A program made the translations under genes and the position numbers. From the NCBI GenBank assembly GCA_008694505.1, contig VZDJ01000346.1, positions 16,719,719 to 16,783,718 of the forward strand: DNA of 64,000 bases. The letters run 5' to 3'. This stretch comes from Cyanoderma ruficeps (lineage: Eukaryota > Chordata > Aves > Passeriformes > Timaliidae). The stretch's first letter is position 1; the number at the start of each line of letters is the position of its first letter. Positions 42,301-53,552 of the stretch are shown here, one piece after another. Under the pieces are notes generated by a model. The model was not told the DNA's origin and ran no database searches. It was given only the letters and a program-made list of their open reading frames with translations.

Positions 42301-44969
42301 TCTGACCTAGTTCTTTCATTCTTACTAGAAGGAGAAAAAACACTTAAAGGAACATTGTCAAAACTGTTGAGTCTAAAAATAGGCTTACCTTGGCAGTGCT
42401 CCCATCTCAATGGGCTCATATTAAGGAGTGCAAGCTCACTTTCCTCATAAACACACACACCAATCCTTTAATCAATTGGGAAGCACTGGCACTATACAGC
42501 CCAAAGGACCTCCCAGTCCACAGAAACTCTTTTGGGACACTAAAGTATGTATTATATATAATTGGCAAAGAACTGTAGTACTCTTCAAATTCCCACTTAA
42601 TATTTGCAAGTCTATCACTGTCAGCTATCCCAGGAAAAAAGTTTGGGTATTTTCTTTAAGTAAATTGATGGACATTTGTTGCCACTGCTCAATACCACCA
42701 CATTATCCTAAGACAGCTTTAAAATAGATTTGAGAAAGATCTCAGCAATTTGTTAGATAAAAATAAACAAATCTTTCAAAGATTTACCAAAAAGTATAAG
42801 CTACAAAATATTTTCACCTTAGCCACACAAAGCATTTCTGAAAGGCAAAACAAAACAAAGACTCTGGGTTCATGGCTGAAGCTGACAAACAGGCAGTTTC
42901 CATGGAACAATAGCCCTGGTGGAGCTGGTGGGGGAGTGGATGTCGGCTCTAGTCAGGAACTCCCATGCTGCAGAATCCATGCCTCCATTGTGCCCCAGGG
43001 ACCTTTCCACCCCCCACCAGTTGCATCCCAGAGCCAGACACTTGCAACTCTGCACAAGAAGCCAGTTGACCCTACCATTCAAAGGTCTTGCATCACTCTA
43101 TGAAAGAAAGCCCAGGAAGCCCATCCTAGCCAAGCTCCCAGCTAACTACTTCAGAGACTGGAAGGCCAGACTACCTCAGTTTAAACCTTATTTCCAGGGT
43201 TCCAAAACTGTTGTACAGCCGGTTATGCTCTCAAGATCCCAAGCTGCAAACCAAGAAAGCATGTTTCCAAAAAAAACAAACAAATCAAACAAACAGAACA
43301 CAAAAAAATCCCAACTATCTGTTCTTCCTGAGTCCAGGACATTTTCCTACAAAATTATCTATTTAGAAGATTCAATGGCAACTCTGCTTTAGACTAAAGC
43401 AGGGTCTGTACACTGTGATGATCGGAGTAATGAGGAACAAGTAATCTCTCAGCTTTCCAAAGAGAAGCTGTAATGCTACATGTTCCTGGCCAAAAGTCAC
43501 AGTTCAGGAGCAGAGCACAGCTCACAATATGCACAACAGGCTCCAATATGGCAGAAGATGCATTAAGAGAAAAGCAAGCTTTTAAGCACAGTCACACAAA
43601 GAAACACGACTCCAGCAGAAAATGATGGGTAAAAGGCTTGAAATATGAATGCACTACAAACACACAAAGTAGCCATGGCCACGCGGCTGCTTATGCTGAA
43701 ATAGTCATATTGCTGTGTTAGTGTGAGGGCAACAGAACTATGCCAAGGCAAGAAAGTTGAGGGAGAAAAAAGCAAAATGGGAGGAATGCAGAACACATAG
43801 ACAAGAATGCGTGTTCTGACACACCACAGCAGGATGCATCCTGGGGAAAGGAAATGGGAAGAAGGAGTTAAAGAAAAATATTCCATCTCAGGAGAAGGGA
43901 AAGGCACTGCTTCCCAAAGCTTTAGCAGAGCTTTCCTTCATTAATATTTACAAAGCTTTTAGAGATTCTCAGATGGAGGGCACTGCAGATATGACAGGAA
44001 TTATTACAGACCTGAAAAGATCTAGCAAACAGACTGAGAAGGACTTCAAGTAAATAAAGGAAGATGACATTAGTGAGCACACTGAAACAGGGGTTGCTGC
44101 TGGCATATGAACCATCTGGTGCATGGCAGTCCATTTCATTTACTTACTTACCCACTACCAGGCACGCATGCCCAGTTCATGTCATTATGCTTTTGCCACT
44201 GAAGAAGTAATGCTTTTATTAGGACCACTACTTTCCTTCTTTGTATCATTTCAGTCTTCAAAACTGCCATTCAGTAAAGCAGCCTGTGCCTAAGAAATAT
44301 TTGCCTCATGGAGAGGCATACACTTAGGATGAACAACTTGAGATGTCGACAGACACCTTTTGAGACATAGTGGTCTTGTTTACCTTTATTTGAATTTGCA
44401 TAGGAACCTGGTTTTCGGGGATGTTAAGCTCCCCATTGCCTCCAGGACGTTTAAGTTTTTGCTGGACTATCATTTGCGCTGTTCACTCGGATACTCAGCA
44501 AAAAATAGCTTCAGCATGATTTTCAGCAATAAAGCAAGTGTCTCTGATAGAACTGTAGATTTCAGCTTAAGTGAGAAACAAAACTCATGGTAGTCACAAG
44601 ATGAGCACACAAAAATACTGACATACACTAAATTAAGCACAGGAGAAGGGGTCAGATGGCTGGTTTACACAGGATTCTTAAATTTTCCCAAGGGCACTAA
44701 ATAAAGCAAGATGAGGCACAAATCTCAGGACTGTCACTGCCTCGGTCTAAAGCACTAGAAAACCGAGGGAATTTTGGAAGCAGACAGCAGGAAAGCAGAT
44801 TTGCCTTTTCTAATACACCTCTCTCCTCCAACTTCCCGAAAGACCCAATGGAAAGGGAACACACAGCCGATGTTAGCCAGCTAAAAGGAGCCAAACATTC
44901 ACTGTAACACCCAAAGCATCCACCTGTCCAGGTCTTGGTAGCTATCGCCTCAGTTACTGGGGTACTTCC
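39331..44969. other. Intron 1 of SAMD12, 5' part: no gene seen
   Basis: AT-rich intron DNA up to the edge of the CpG island. The longest ORF (42919-43392, plus strand) shows no recognisable domain and ends in low-complexity Lys/Asn. Nothing else is identified apart from the A-rich tract at 43268-43312. Confidence 0.55.
43268..43312 (+). repeat. A-rich (CAAA)n tract
   Basis: About 45 bp of AAAC units with minor interruptions, on the same strand as the three such tracts in intron 2. Confidence 0.8.
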
Positions 44970-45544
44970 CCTGGAGCCGGGCACCTTATGAACACCTCGC
45001 AGATGCTCCCGGCTGCCCCGGAGCTGAGCATCTCGGCCCTTCGGCTTCTCCGTCCCTCTGAGAGAAGGAGGGGCCGATCACAGCACTGTACCCACGCGGG
45101 GGACGCTGGAGCTTCGTGGGCATCGCGGCCTCGGGGCACTTTGGGGATCTGGGCAGCAGCGAGGGACGGCGGCGCCTTGGCGCCCGCGGGAGACCGGCCG
45201 GCGGCGGGGCGGGGGAGGCGCCCGGGGCTGAGCGCGGGCGCCGGGGCCGCTCTGGAGGGAGGCGGCGCAGGTCGGTCGCCCTTGCCGAGAGAGGCGGCAC
45301 CTCCGGGCCCGCCGGGAAGTTGCCGATCGAAGCCTCCGGGCAGCCCCTACCGCCTACCTCGCCGCGGGCGGGGGCGGCAGCCGCGGCCCGGCTCCACGGC
45401 ACCTGGTCCGGGGCAGCCGCGGGCGGCCGGGCCGAGGTGCGCGGGGCCGGGGTTGCCCCGCGGGGGAGGCCGGGGCAGCGGGCGGCACAGTGGCCCCGCC
45501 GGCGGACACTGCCCTCCCGCCGGGCCGAGCCGGGGCCGCGCCGC

Positions 45545-45560
45545 CACGGCGCAGGTGAGT
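45545..45560 (+). promoter_or_regulatory. Candidate antisense splice donor (CAG|GTGAGT) in CpG island
   Basis: A full consensus 5' splice site, CAG|GTGAGT with GT at 45555-45556, lies on the plus strand inside SAMD12 intron 1, about 70 bp from the coding exon. It would suit a first exon of a transcript running away from SAMD12. In human an antisense lncRNA (SAMD12-AS1) starts at this promoter. A possible plus-strand acceptor, TTTCTCTCCAG, ends at 46025. Without RNA data this is only a candidate; consensus donors also occur by chance in GC-rich DNA. Confidence 0.3.
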
Positions 45561-45623
45561 GCCCGGGGGAGGAGACAGGGGAGGGACCCCGGGGGCGGCG
45601 GGCAGGGGACGCGATGCCCTTAC

Positions 45624-45636
45624 CTTCCACCGCCAT
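45624..45636 (-). CDS. SAMD12: SAMD12 coding exon 1 (start codon, MAVE + 1 base)
   Basis: This is the coding part of the first exon: ATG GCG GTG GAA G, followed by a GTAAGG donor (GT at 45623-45622). The ATG at 45636-45634 has A at -3 and G at +4, a favourable initiation context. Joined to exon 2 it gives MAVEAIHC, against MAVEALHC in human SAMD12 as I recall it; this agreement across a 17.8-kb intron fixes both the start codon and the splice phase. The frame stays open upstream to about 45744 but contains no earlier ATG, only a TTG. The exon lies inside the CpG island. The 5' UTR end cannot be seen from sequence; a promoter motif at 45787-45802 suggests that it is short, around 100 nt. Confidence 0.93.
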
Positions 45637-45786
45637 CCTCCCGGCCTCGCATAGTGCGCCGGCCGCCGACCCGGCCCCGGCGGCGCTGCCCCGGCCGCCC
45701 CCCCGCCCGCGCGGGCTCCGCTCATCTGCAGCCGCGGCGATCAACCTGCAGCGCTCGCTGACAGCGGGCGGGGCCGCGCCGCGGAT

Positions 45787-45802
45787 CCCTGGGAAACGTA
45801 GT
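45787..45802 (-). promoter_or_regulatory. ZNF143/SBS-like promoter motif
   Basis: On the minus strand the sequence is ACTACGTTTCCCAGGG, a good match to the core ACTACRnnTCCCAR bound by ZNF143 (the SBS element) in vertebrate CpG-island promoters. It lies about 150 bp upstream of the SAMD12 ATG and in the same orientation. Such sites usually lie within about 100 bp of a transcription start. The motif match is direct; the use of the site is inferred. Confidence 0.55.
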
Positions 45803-46150
45803 CCCGGGAAACAGGAGCCCGGCCAGGCACTGGCGTTCCCTGCCGCCGGTGGGGCCCCAGGGCGCCTCCGCGTGTGCCCGCCGGGCAGGGAGAGGACGGG
45901 GGAGGCCCTGGGCTGTGACAGGCGGCAGGGCTGGGAACCCCCACGAGGCGCGTGTGGGACAGGGACTCCGCGGGCACCCTGCCCCAGGAAGATTCATTTC
46001 ACGGCTCTGGGATGTTTCTCTCCAGGATTTTAGTCATCTCAGACATGTGGCTGAGGGCTCCACGATAAGCCCGTTCTGTCCACGTCCCAACCCCACCGCA
46101 CTCCCTGGCGGGCCGGAAGAGTTTGTCCGTAGGGAAAGACGACATACACG

Positions 46151-49100
46151 GGAACTACTTCAGCACCTCACCCCTGAGTGAGGCCCTTAGAGTTTGTCCA
46201 TCTTATCCAACAAATACAGAAAAAAAGGAGATCAGGGACACAGTAGCAGAGCCATTGTTTCAGGTCCCCAGAAATCTTACACCATACAGCCTGGCACCCT
46301 CGAGATGGGTTCTGGAAAACAGCTGTGGGCTTGTGCACTTTTCACTTTTATTTTGAGAGATCAGAAAGGTTTTTAAGATTTTTTTTTCCACTTCAGAAGT
46401 AGACAGTGTTTCATTTTGAGTGTATCAGTAAATATCGACCACCCAGAAAGAGTCTATGAGTTACTCTACTCACCGAAGTTATGTCATTATTAAAATCAAG
46501 AGGATAACAGCAAAGGGACTGGAGTATACAAGGGCTAACTCAGAGCATGAAAACAGTGCCACATGTTCTTTCTGTTTGTTAGCAGTGGCTGTTGTGGCTA
46601 GTAAGTGTTATTTGTGACAGGTTATTTTTGCAATACAAACCTCAAATGAGACTGCAAGATATACAACATGCTAGTGAACACGGTCTTCGCAAACCCCAAG
46701 AATTTTGAGATTCTTGAAATATCTAAATTAATTTAAAAATGGGCCTTCATCATGTATTTTATGAAGAAAACTCAGAGCCTATAAGAAATGTCTTGAAGCC
46801 CAACTCTTTCCTTAAGCCTTCTAATAACCAACTTTGCCCTGAAAACCTGACTCATTGTTTGCTCTCATAAACACTTGAACTATTAGCCTTTGTGTTGTAC
46901 ATGAGTCCAGATACAAGTTTCCTGGAGCAGCAACCTTGTCATTCATGAGCTTGCAAAGTGGTAGGCATACTCACAGTGCATTGTAAGTAAGCAAAATTGA
47001 GAGGCTGTGCTGGTCCTCCCAAGTTCAATACAGTCACACACCTGATCCCATATGCTGGCAGAATGGACTGATGTTGACATGCTTTCTGTCAAGAAAATTG
47101 GATGTTCATAGATATAATAATTTTTAATATATTTAATACAAACATACAGCCTTCAATACATAATAAGCTTCTGTGATTTTGATGACATTTTGCATTAAGC
47201 TTATGTATTCAAATATTAATCATTTATTTGACTGTGACAATATTTGGAGATGTTGGAGTAATTACCTGACTAATGCATGTGTGAAGCAGTGCTTTCTTGT
47301 TTGGAATGAGTTGGGAGCCATCGAGGGAATAAATCAAGGCTCAGAGCTGAAGTGGCATGGACATGGAGTGCTGGAGTCCTATCCCCCTTAGTATGCTGAA
47401 TTTCTGACTGGTAACTACATTTCAGCTCTGGACCCTGAGGACATCCCCAGTGAGTACAATTTTACTAAGCCCTTTAAACAGCCCTGTAGTTTTTAATTAC
47501 AACTTCATGCCTGCTGAAGAACAGCAAAATTATGGCTGTGACTAGATAGCAAATAGGGCATGACAGATGTTAAAAGGTGTAGTGTGTGATACCTAATAGG
47601 TAGTGAAACCTAATATTAACAGTATTTAAAACCATCAGAAATTTAACAAATTCTGGTCAAAACTAGACAAACTGTAATTTAGTGTGTGATGTTCATTAGA
47701 GAAAAGGGGCTGTGAATTGATTCAGGGGGTTGTGTGAATTGATTCAATTAATCTGTGGTAAAGTACAATCTGTTTTGAGAAGAGCTTTCAGAAGCATCCG
47801 GTGAGAGTCAGCTAACTTTCTTAAAACACCCTGCTAAATTATAGTGTAGAAAGAGACCATCTTTTTCTGCTCAGATGGAGCTATTTCTTGCTTTTTCTGC
47901 CTTGCTTTCTTGCTTCTCATTTTACCTTGCCTCACTTCAGAAAGGTTTCATCTAAACTTTCTCTTAGAAGTGTAGCAAACCTCCTTTAAACAGACTTGGT
48001 TTGTCACAGCCACAGTCAGTTTGCTGTGTGATTTTGCCCTAGGTCACCAGATGAAAAGGCAATACTGACCAGAGACTCCTTAGCCATTCTAATTGTCTCT
48101 GAATAGGACTTGTGCCAGCTAACATCAGATGAAAGTACAGTTGATGAATGTCCATCAACAGCCTTGCTCTACTGCAAGAATTCTGAAGTCTAAACAAGAT
48201 GCTAGACTTATATACTTCACTACACTGTCATCCATCATCATTTTTCTCTTTTTACTCCCCTTTCACCTTACAGAAATTCAACAGTCATTAAGATTTAAGC
48301 AACCCCTTGTGCTCCTAAGTCTTTTCTGTAAAACAGTGAAATTCTTACTCATCTTCATCGGATAATCTTGTTAATGAGGTACTTCTGCCATATCATTGTG
48401 ACCCAAGATTTTCAAACATGATTATTTTATTTTGGGTGCCCAAACCACATGCACAGGAGCAGTTTTCAGGAACAGTTGAAGAAATATCTGAAAATCATTG
48501 ACCTCAAGTCAGGTACCATGTGTCTCTGGCAGTAAACAGCAGCACAGCTGTGTCTCAATATTTTTGGCTGTGATTTGCTTAGCTGAGTGGGCCTGAACTG
48601 TCATGGTGAGATTAAAGCCATTCAAAGTTTGTCATCAAACTCAAGTATGACAGTAACAGGACTACACCATATGCCTAAATTTTCCATATCTGGACTCTTA
48701 CATTCCCTTGCATATTCCTGGGAAAGAGTATGTGGAAATGGCTGTGTATTTCAAAGGTAACTGATGATGAGTATGTTGAAATTGGGAAAAGGTATGGGAA
48801 AAACATGTGTAGGACTATACAAATTTGATACTGATGAGGAAGGAGAAGTGGGGCTTTCCACTACAGTGCCTCTGCCAATATGGAGGGCTGGAGGAAGAAA
48901 AGGGAAGGGTTGTAGATGGTCCTCGAAACACACTCAGCACACACCCTAGGCCAGGAGCTGCACTTGTTTGCTAATGAAAAACAAGAAAATTTCGTGGACA
49001 CTACAGTGAAGAAGGTAGGTGGAAATTCAGGTGTGGAAGCAGTGAGTTGAAAATTCCCTTCAAATTCCCCTCCCTTTGTCAGAGTCAACCACATAGCTAA

Positions 49101-50379
49101 AAAAAACACCCTGAGGAACAGTGGGTGCCAAATCTTGAGTCAGAGGAGGAGGGTGTGGAGTTTCTCTACATTCCCTTTTTTTCTCTAGGAAGTGACATTT
49201 CCTAAGAAACCTGCTGAGACTCATGCAAATACATGAAAGGCACATGAAAGGCACAGGGAGAAAATGTTGGGTGTGTAGCTGCTTTTTTGCCGTTTTTTTG
49301 TTTGTTGTTTTTTTTTTAAATTACATTTTTAACCCATGTAAGCATATACTGAGAAAAGGGGAGAAACAGACTTTTCATATAAGTCCCATGCTCAGATTCA
49401 TGGAAACAGATTCTTATGCTAGTGTGGATCCAAGCTTACGACCACAAAATGACCCAAGGTATATGTGTCAAAGTGTAAGTGCTAGTATTCAAAAGCAGTG
49501 TTCTAGGGTCTGAGAATGACTTCAGAAGACCTATTAGGCACAGAACATATAGATAAGTGTGTTTAAAATGCATGTAATATGATTTTAAAGTCACTAGGCA
49601 ATGAAATTTGGGTTTTACTAGTGTAATAGTCTAATTATATAATTAATATTCTTTGTTTATACTGTTGCTGAAATATACTTTGGGTATTGTTTGTATTACA
49701 CACCTACATTTCCTGATTGTCAAAAATATTTTGCATGATAATTGATAATACTACAGAAATTGCATTTAGGGATTTGTAGGAGACTCAAAAAGCATCACAA
49801 AATATCTGGAAGGTGTGTTTTATCATTACTGTAGCATTATCTGATGCTTTTGCTAATTTTTGTTTCATTCATTTATTTATTTTAAAAAATAAATTAAAAT
49901 ATTCTTAAAGAATCATGTTCCCTGCTTTCAATTTCAAGGAAAAAAATGGTATGTGAGTATTAAAATACCCAGAAGATTCATAGAACCTTTGTGGTTTACT
50001 TCATTTGATAGAAGATCAGGGAAGGGAAGTGGGTGGGTTAATATGATCTGTACATGTCTGCGGCAGACAGCACTATGTAAAAATGTCACTCCTGTTATAA
50101 GTGTGAAGTTAATTCCACTTTCCAGTTATACCTATGTCTTATGCACAAAGGATGGTGCTGACTTTTGCCATCATCAAATGTTTTGATGGGTTATTCCATT
50201 CATTGCTTTATGGTAAACTATAGATAATTTTTATACAAATGTGGAAACATGCCACAGATTTTCCTCCCAAAGCAAGTTTGTGACAACTCTCCCAGCTATA
50301 CAGTCCAAAAGCAGCAGTAGGCACAGCTGTGACTGCCTCGCACGGCAGCTTTTTGAGTCAGGCTTTTCCACTCGTGTAT
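46151..50379. other. Upstream of SAMD12: no gene seen
   Basis: AT-rich DNA beyond the CpG island. A T-rich (TTTG)n tract is at about 49283-49317. A divergent lncRNA starting in the CpG island could cross this region, but I cannot define exons from sequence. No protein-coding exon is recognised. Confidence 0.55.
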
Positions 50380-50652
50380 GGGGCAGGGCTGGGAGAAACT
50401 GGGCATGGGCAAAGAGAGGTTCAGGCTGTGTATAAGGAAACTCTTTTTCACCTGGTGGTCGGTCATTTATAGGAGCAGGTTGTTGCAGCCATCATCCTTG
50501 GTGATTCCCAAGCCCTCACTGGGACAAAGCCATAAGCAACCTGCTCAGAAATTGCACCTGATCCTGCTTGGAGCAGGAGATTGGGCTACAAACCTTTTGT
50601 GGTTCCTTTCACCCTGAATCATTCTGTGATGATTCTCATGAATTCTCATGAA
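50380..50652 (+). mobile_element. CR1 LINE fragment, 3' end
   Basis: About 270 bp ending in ATTCTGTGATGATTCT, the CR1-type terminal octamer repeat. Landmarks are GAGGTTCAGGCTGTGTATA, GGAAACTCTTTTTCACCTGG, GGTGATTCCCAAGCCCTCA and GGAGCAGGAGATTGGGCTA. This is a different CR1 subfamily from the copy at 20.1 kb. The left end may extend a little further. Confidence 0.85.
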
Positions 50653-51261
50653 TGCCTTTAGCTGCCCTGGACTAGAACTTCTGTCTAAGTGGTGGATTAC
50701 CTTTCTGCTGTCATTAACCTCAAACAGCCTTCCTCTCTTCTGAAATCTGGTGCAAAGCCTGTTGAGTGCTACGCCAATGAGTTACCTGCTCTCATTCACC
50801 GGTGACTGCCCAAACAATGTGATAGCACAAAGAATTGGGTGGTGTGAGGGGGGAACAAGTGAGGGTAGTGCCACTGATGCAGAATTTGGCTGTTTCAGTG
50901 ATAGCCTCAGATACATTCATTTGTACTGGAGATCTGTGAGCAGTGAATGAGATTTGTGCTCTCCTGAAAAGTGTTTGTGTCCCTTTCCTGCAGAGAAAAG
51001 CAACACATTGAGTGCCCTCCTTGATCACGATTGGAATCACTGAATCCTACCACATAAGCATTCCTCATAAAACATGGAAGAGTAATAAAGGATGTGTATT
51101 TAAACAGAACTAGGGAAGCAGTCTACTATAGCAGGTCCATGTGACCAGTTGGCAAACAGTTGGGTAACTTGTTTAAACAATCCTGACTAATGCTGTTGTT
51201 TGCTGAAATGCAACTTGATGTGGACTGGAACAATTCAGTGCTGTAAGTAACCTGCAAGTAC
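50653..51261. other. Short gap between two CR1 copies: nothing recognised
   Basis: No exon, repeat or motif that I can name. Confidence 0.6.
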
Positions 51262-51553
51262 TGAATTACAGAGGCATTGGGAGTGGATGGCAGCTCTAGG
51301 GAGCATCTAGTTTCAACCAGTGCTCAGGCCAGGGTCAACTAGAGCACCTTGCTCAGGGCCATGGCTATTTTGGTTTGAATATTGCTAAGGGTGGATACTC
51401 CACAGCCTTTCTGGGCAACTTGCTCTGGCGTTTGATCTCTTCTCAGTTTCTTTTTCATTTAAACAGAATTTTCTGTATTTCAGTTTGTGGCCATTGCCTT
51501 GTTTCTGAGACACTGCTGAGAGGAATCTGTCTCCACGTTCTTTACTCCCCACC

Positions 51554-51854
51554 TTCGCGGGGCGAAGCTGGGCGTGTCCCAATTTAGGAACACTGAGAGA
51601 CGCTCCGGAGACCGAGTTGTACAAAGCTGTCTAATTATCTTTATTTTGACTCCAATATTTATAGATAGGTACAGAGGTCAAGGGATTGGCTACACAGGTC
51701 ACCACCCCTCCGACCTGGATGGTGAATAGCACCATCACTCATTTCTTCTCTCACAGGAGAAGTATGTAAACATTCTAAGAATAGATTTTATTTACATCAA
51801 GGCTGCGCTGAAAGTTCTACAGAAAGACAAGAGAACAGAAAAACTCGGGCAACA
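51554..51854 (-). mobile_element. Solo LTR 1 (301 bp) inside CR1
   Basis: It is flanked by CACC at 51550-51553 and 51855-51858, a 4-bp target duplication; removing one copy plus the insert restores CR1. In sense (minus) orientation it begins TGTTGCCCGAG and ends CCCCGCGAA, where canonical CA appears changed to AA. CCAAT (plus 51685-51689), TATAAAT (plus 51657-51663) and AATAAA (plus 51640-51645) occur in sense order, as in a retroviral U3-R. No internal viral region is present. The 4-bp duplication favours a class I (gammaretrovirus-like) origin; the family is not identified. Confidence 0.82.
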
Positions 51855-51911
51855 CACCATCAGGTATTTATACACATTGAGATGCCCCGAAGGACTTTCC
51901 TTCTATAAGAT

Positions 51912-52674
51912 TGTAGAAAATGAGGTTTCAAACAACTTTTAGAGGTTAAAGTATAAAGTAAGAAGTTGTTAGTTATAGAATTGTAAAGTTGAAGTAAGAA
52001 TTAGTAATAATATTAGTTACTAGAAACTCCATATTCATTTTGAAACTTTTACTTTGAGAATGAGTCTTATCAGAACCTTCTGTCAGTCTGGTATGCGGTT
52101 TCCATGGGCTCAGGACATCTGGCCATCCTTATCAGGTCTCAACACTATCCCATCCCCCCTGGCCCCCTGTAGCCTCCCTGCCCCTGCAGCCCCCACCTCT
52201 GTAAGCCTCTTCTCTCTGTAGCAAGCAAGATATATGGTAATTAGAGATCCCAGGATGCAACGCCCGAAGAAAATCTACACATCTTCCAAAATCAAGCAAT
52301 AATTCTCCCCAATAACAGCCCCAAACAAAATAATGACTTCAATGGAGACAGGAGTGTGAAAGCCGACAGATCTTCATCTCAAAACCGGCCATCTTCATCT
52401 AGCCGTGACAAGAAAGGCAATCTAAAGGACTGACTCCTCAGCAGCAGTTGACTGAAATTGGGAATTTGGGAGCTTGTCTCCTGTGAGGGGGGGAGTGGCC
52501 AATTCCCCCACCCGGCCGTGCAAGCAGCAGGGTGCCCAGCCCCCCTCCTTCTCACCATTTTGATGGACGAAGACCATATTGCTCACCCAAGCACCTATAT
52601 AAATAAAAGAGCTGTTTCTTTAATAAAGGCATATAAAGGAGGAAACATTGTCTCCTGCCTGGCTATGTTTTACA
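51912..52674 (+). mobile_element. Solo LTR 2 (763 bp) inside CR1
   Basis: The ends are TGTAGAAAATG and TGTTTTACA, so canonical TG...CA with a short imperfect inverted repeat. It is flanked by AGAT at 51908-51911 and 52675-52678. Removing it joins the CR1 segments as CTATAAGATGAACAGGCCC. A TATATAAA box is at 52596-52603 and AATAAA at 52622-52627, leaving only ~47 bp of sequence after the signal, so R and U5 are short. A purine run and TGGCC near 52486-52500 look like a polypurine tract next to an LTR start, but the target duplication argues for a single LTR. It is in the opposite orientation to LTRs 1 and 3. No gag, pol or env. Confidence 0.82.
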
Positions 52675-52919
52675 AGATGAACAGGCCCATCTGTCTTAGC
52701 CTCTTCTTAAATAAGAGATATCCCTGAAGGTAGTATTACTTAATCATCTTCATGGTCCTCAATGGACACTCCAGGGTCCTCTGAATGGTAGCATAACCAT
52801 CCTGTATATCAGCCACTCTTCCCAGTTTGAGATTATCAACACACACGGTAAAGGTGCCCACTGTTCCATCATCCCAGTTCATTAATAACAGAAGTGTACT
52901 GGCCCCAGTATGAACCCGT

Positions 52920-53552
52920 TGTTATAAACGAGGTGAACCAAATTGTAATTAAAGAAAAAAACCAACATTTATTTTCTCGTGACAGCGAGTACGGAAACGA
53001 ATCAGAAAAAAAAACCACAGGCACGATAAAGACCAATTCAATCCCAGGAATCGAACGGGGTGAACGCGAGACAGGCCTTTATTGCACCTGCCTCCCCTTC
53101 GTTCACAAAATCCCACCACCAAAGGTCCGGTTTTTATACATTTTAGTTCCCCTAGAGGCAGGTTTTCCTTTGTCCAGTTGTCCGAGTATTGATATTCATT
53201 GGTCTCCTTTTGAGATTCTGATTTTTCCGAGTGGGTTTTCAGGGGAAACAGAAAAGATGTCTGAGTGACCATTGCAGACCACATTCAGTCTGAGTGGGTT
53301 TTCAGGGAGAACAGAAAAGCTGTCTGAGTGACCATTGCAGATCCTATTCAGTCTCTCAGGCAGATGTTTTGATTGTTAGGCATACTTGCTGGCCCATTTC
53401 CAGAGGAGCCACATCCATTCATGTGCTGATGTCCTAAATCTTCCCCCAATCTGCCCCCCCTCGTTTTGGAATTCTTCGGTGAACTGTTTTACCTGCTTTT
53501 GAATCATTTTATTTTTCAGGCACAAATTAATACACGGAGGTTATTCACAACA
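52920..53552 (-). mobile_element. Solo LTR 3 (633 bp) inside CR1
   Basis: The plus-strand ends are TGTTATAAACG and TTCACAACA. It is flanked by CCGT at 52916-52919 and 53553-53556, a perfect 4-bp target duplication. Sense is minus: TATAAAA at plus 53132-53138, an AATAAA signal at plus 53078-53083 and a second near 52968-52973. U3 holds a 63-bp tandem duplication (53229-53354), typical of retroviral enhancer repeats. It keeps more CpG than its surroundings (for example ATCGAACGGGG and GAACGCGAG), consistent with a fairly recent insertion. No internal viral sequence remains. Confidence 0.87.
53229..53354 (-). repeat. 63-bp tandem repeat in LTR 3 U3 (enhancer-like)
   Basis: Unit 1 is 53229-53291 and unit 2 is 53292-53354. 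Both start GAGTGGGTTTTCAGGG, contain CTGAGTGACCATTGCAGA and end ATTCAGTCT, with only a few differences. It lies upstream of the LTR's TATA box in sense orientation, where retroviral enhancer direct repeats normally lie. Confidence 0.93.

Larger units (their letters stand above)
44970..46150. promoter_or_regulatory. SAMD12: CpG island promoter of SAMD12
   Basis: This stretch of about 1.2 kb is very GC-rich and full of CpG, in sharp contrast to the AT-rich DNA on both sides. It contains the SAMD12 first exon. Sp1-type GC boxes are visible at 45206-45214 (GGGGCGGGG) and 45766-45774 (GGGCGGGGC). I see no TATA box near the start codon, as expected for a broad CpG-island promoter, which often fires in both directions. 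The long ORFs across it on both strands are an effect of GC content, since stop codons are rare here. Confidence 0.9.

Noticed and set aside
44986..46033. Long ORFs across the CpG island (for example 305 aa on plus, 252 and 257 aa on the two strands)
   Set aside because: Composition is Pro/Arg/Gly/Ala low complexity on several frames and both strands at once, which is what stop-poor GC-rich DNA gives. The minus-strand one merely overlaps the true SAMD12 start and starts at TTG.
51554..52144. One longer minus-strand LTR from TGTTGAGACC (52144) to about 51554
   Set aside because: CR1 sequence is recognisable at 51859-51907 between two separate inserts, and each insert has its own matching 4-bp duplication, so two LTRs explain the region better.
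51912..52674. Remnant provirus (polypurine-like run at about 52486 between two LTR pieces)
   Set aside because: The two pieces are not similar to each other, there is no gag, pol or env sequence, and the outer TG...CA ends with AGAT duplication fit a single solo LTR.
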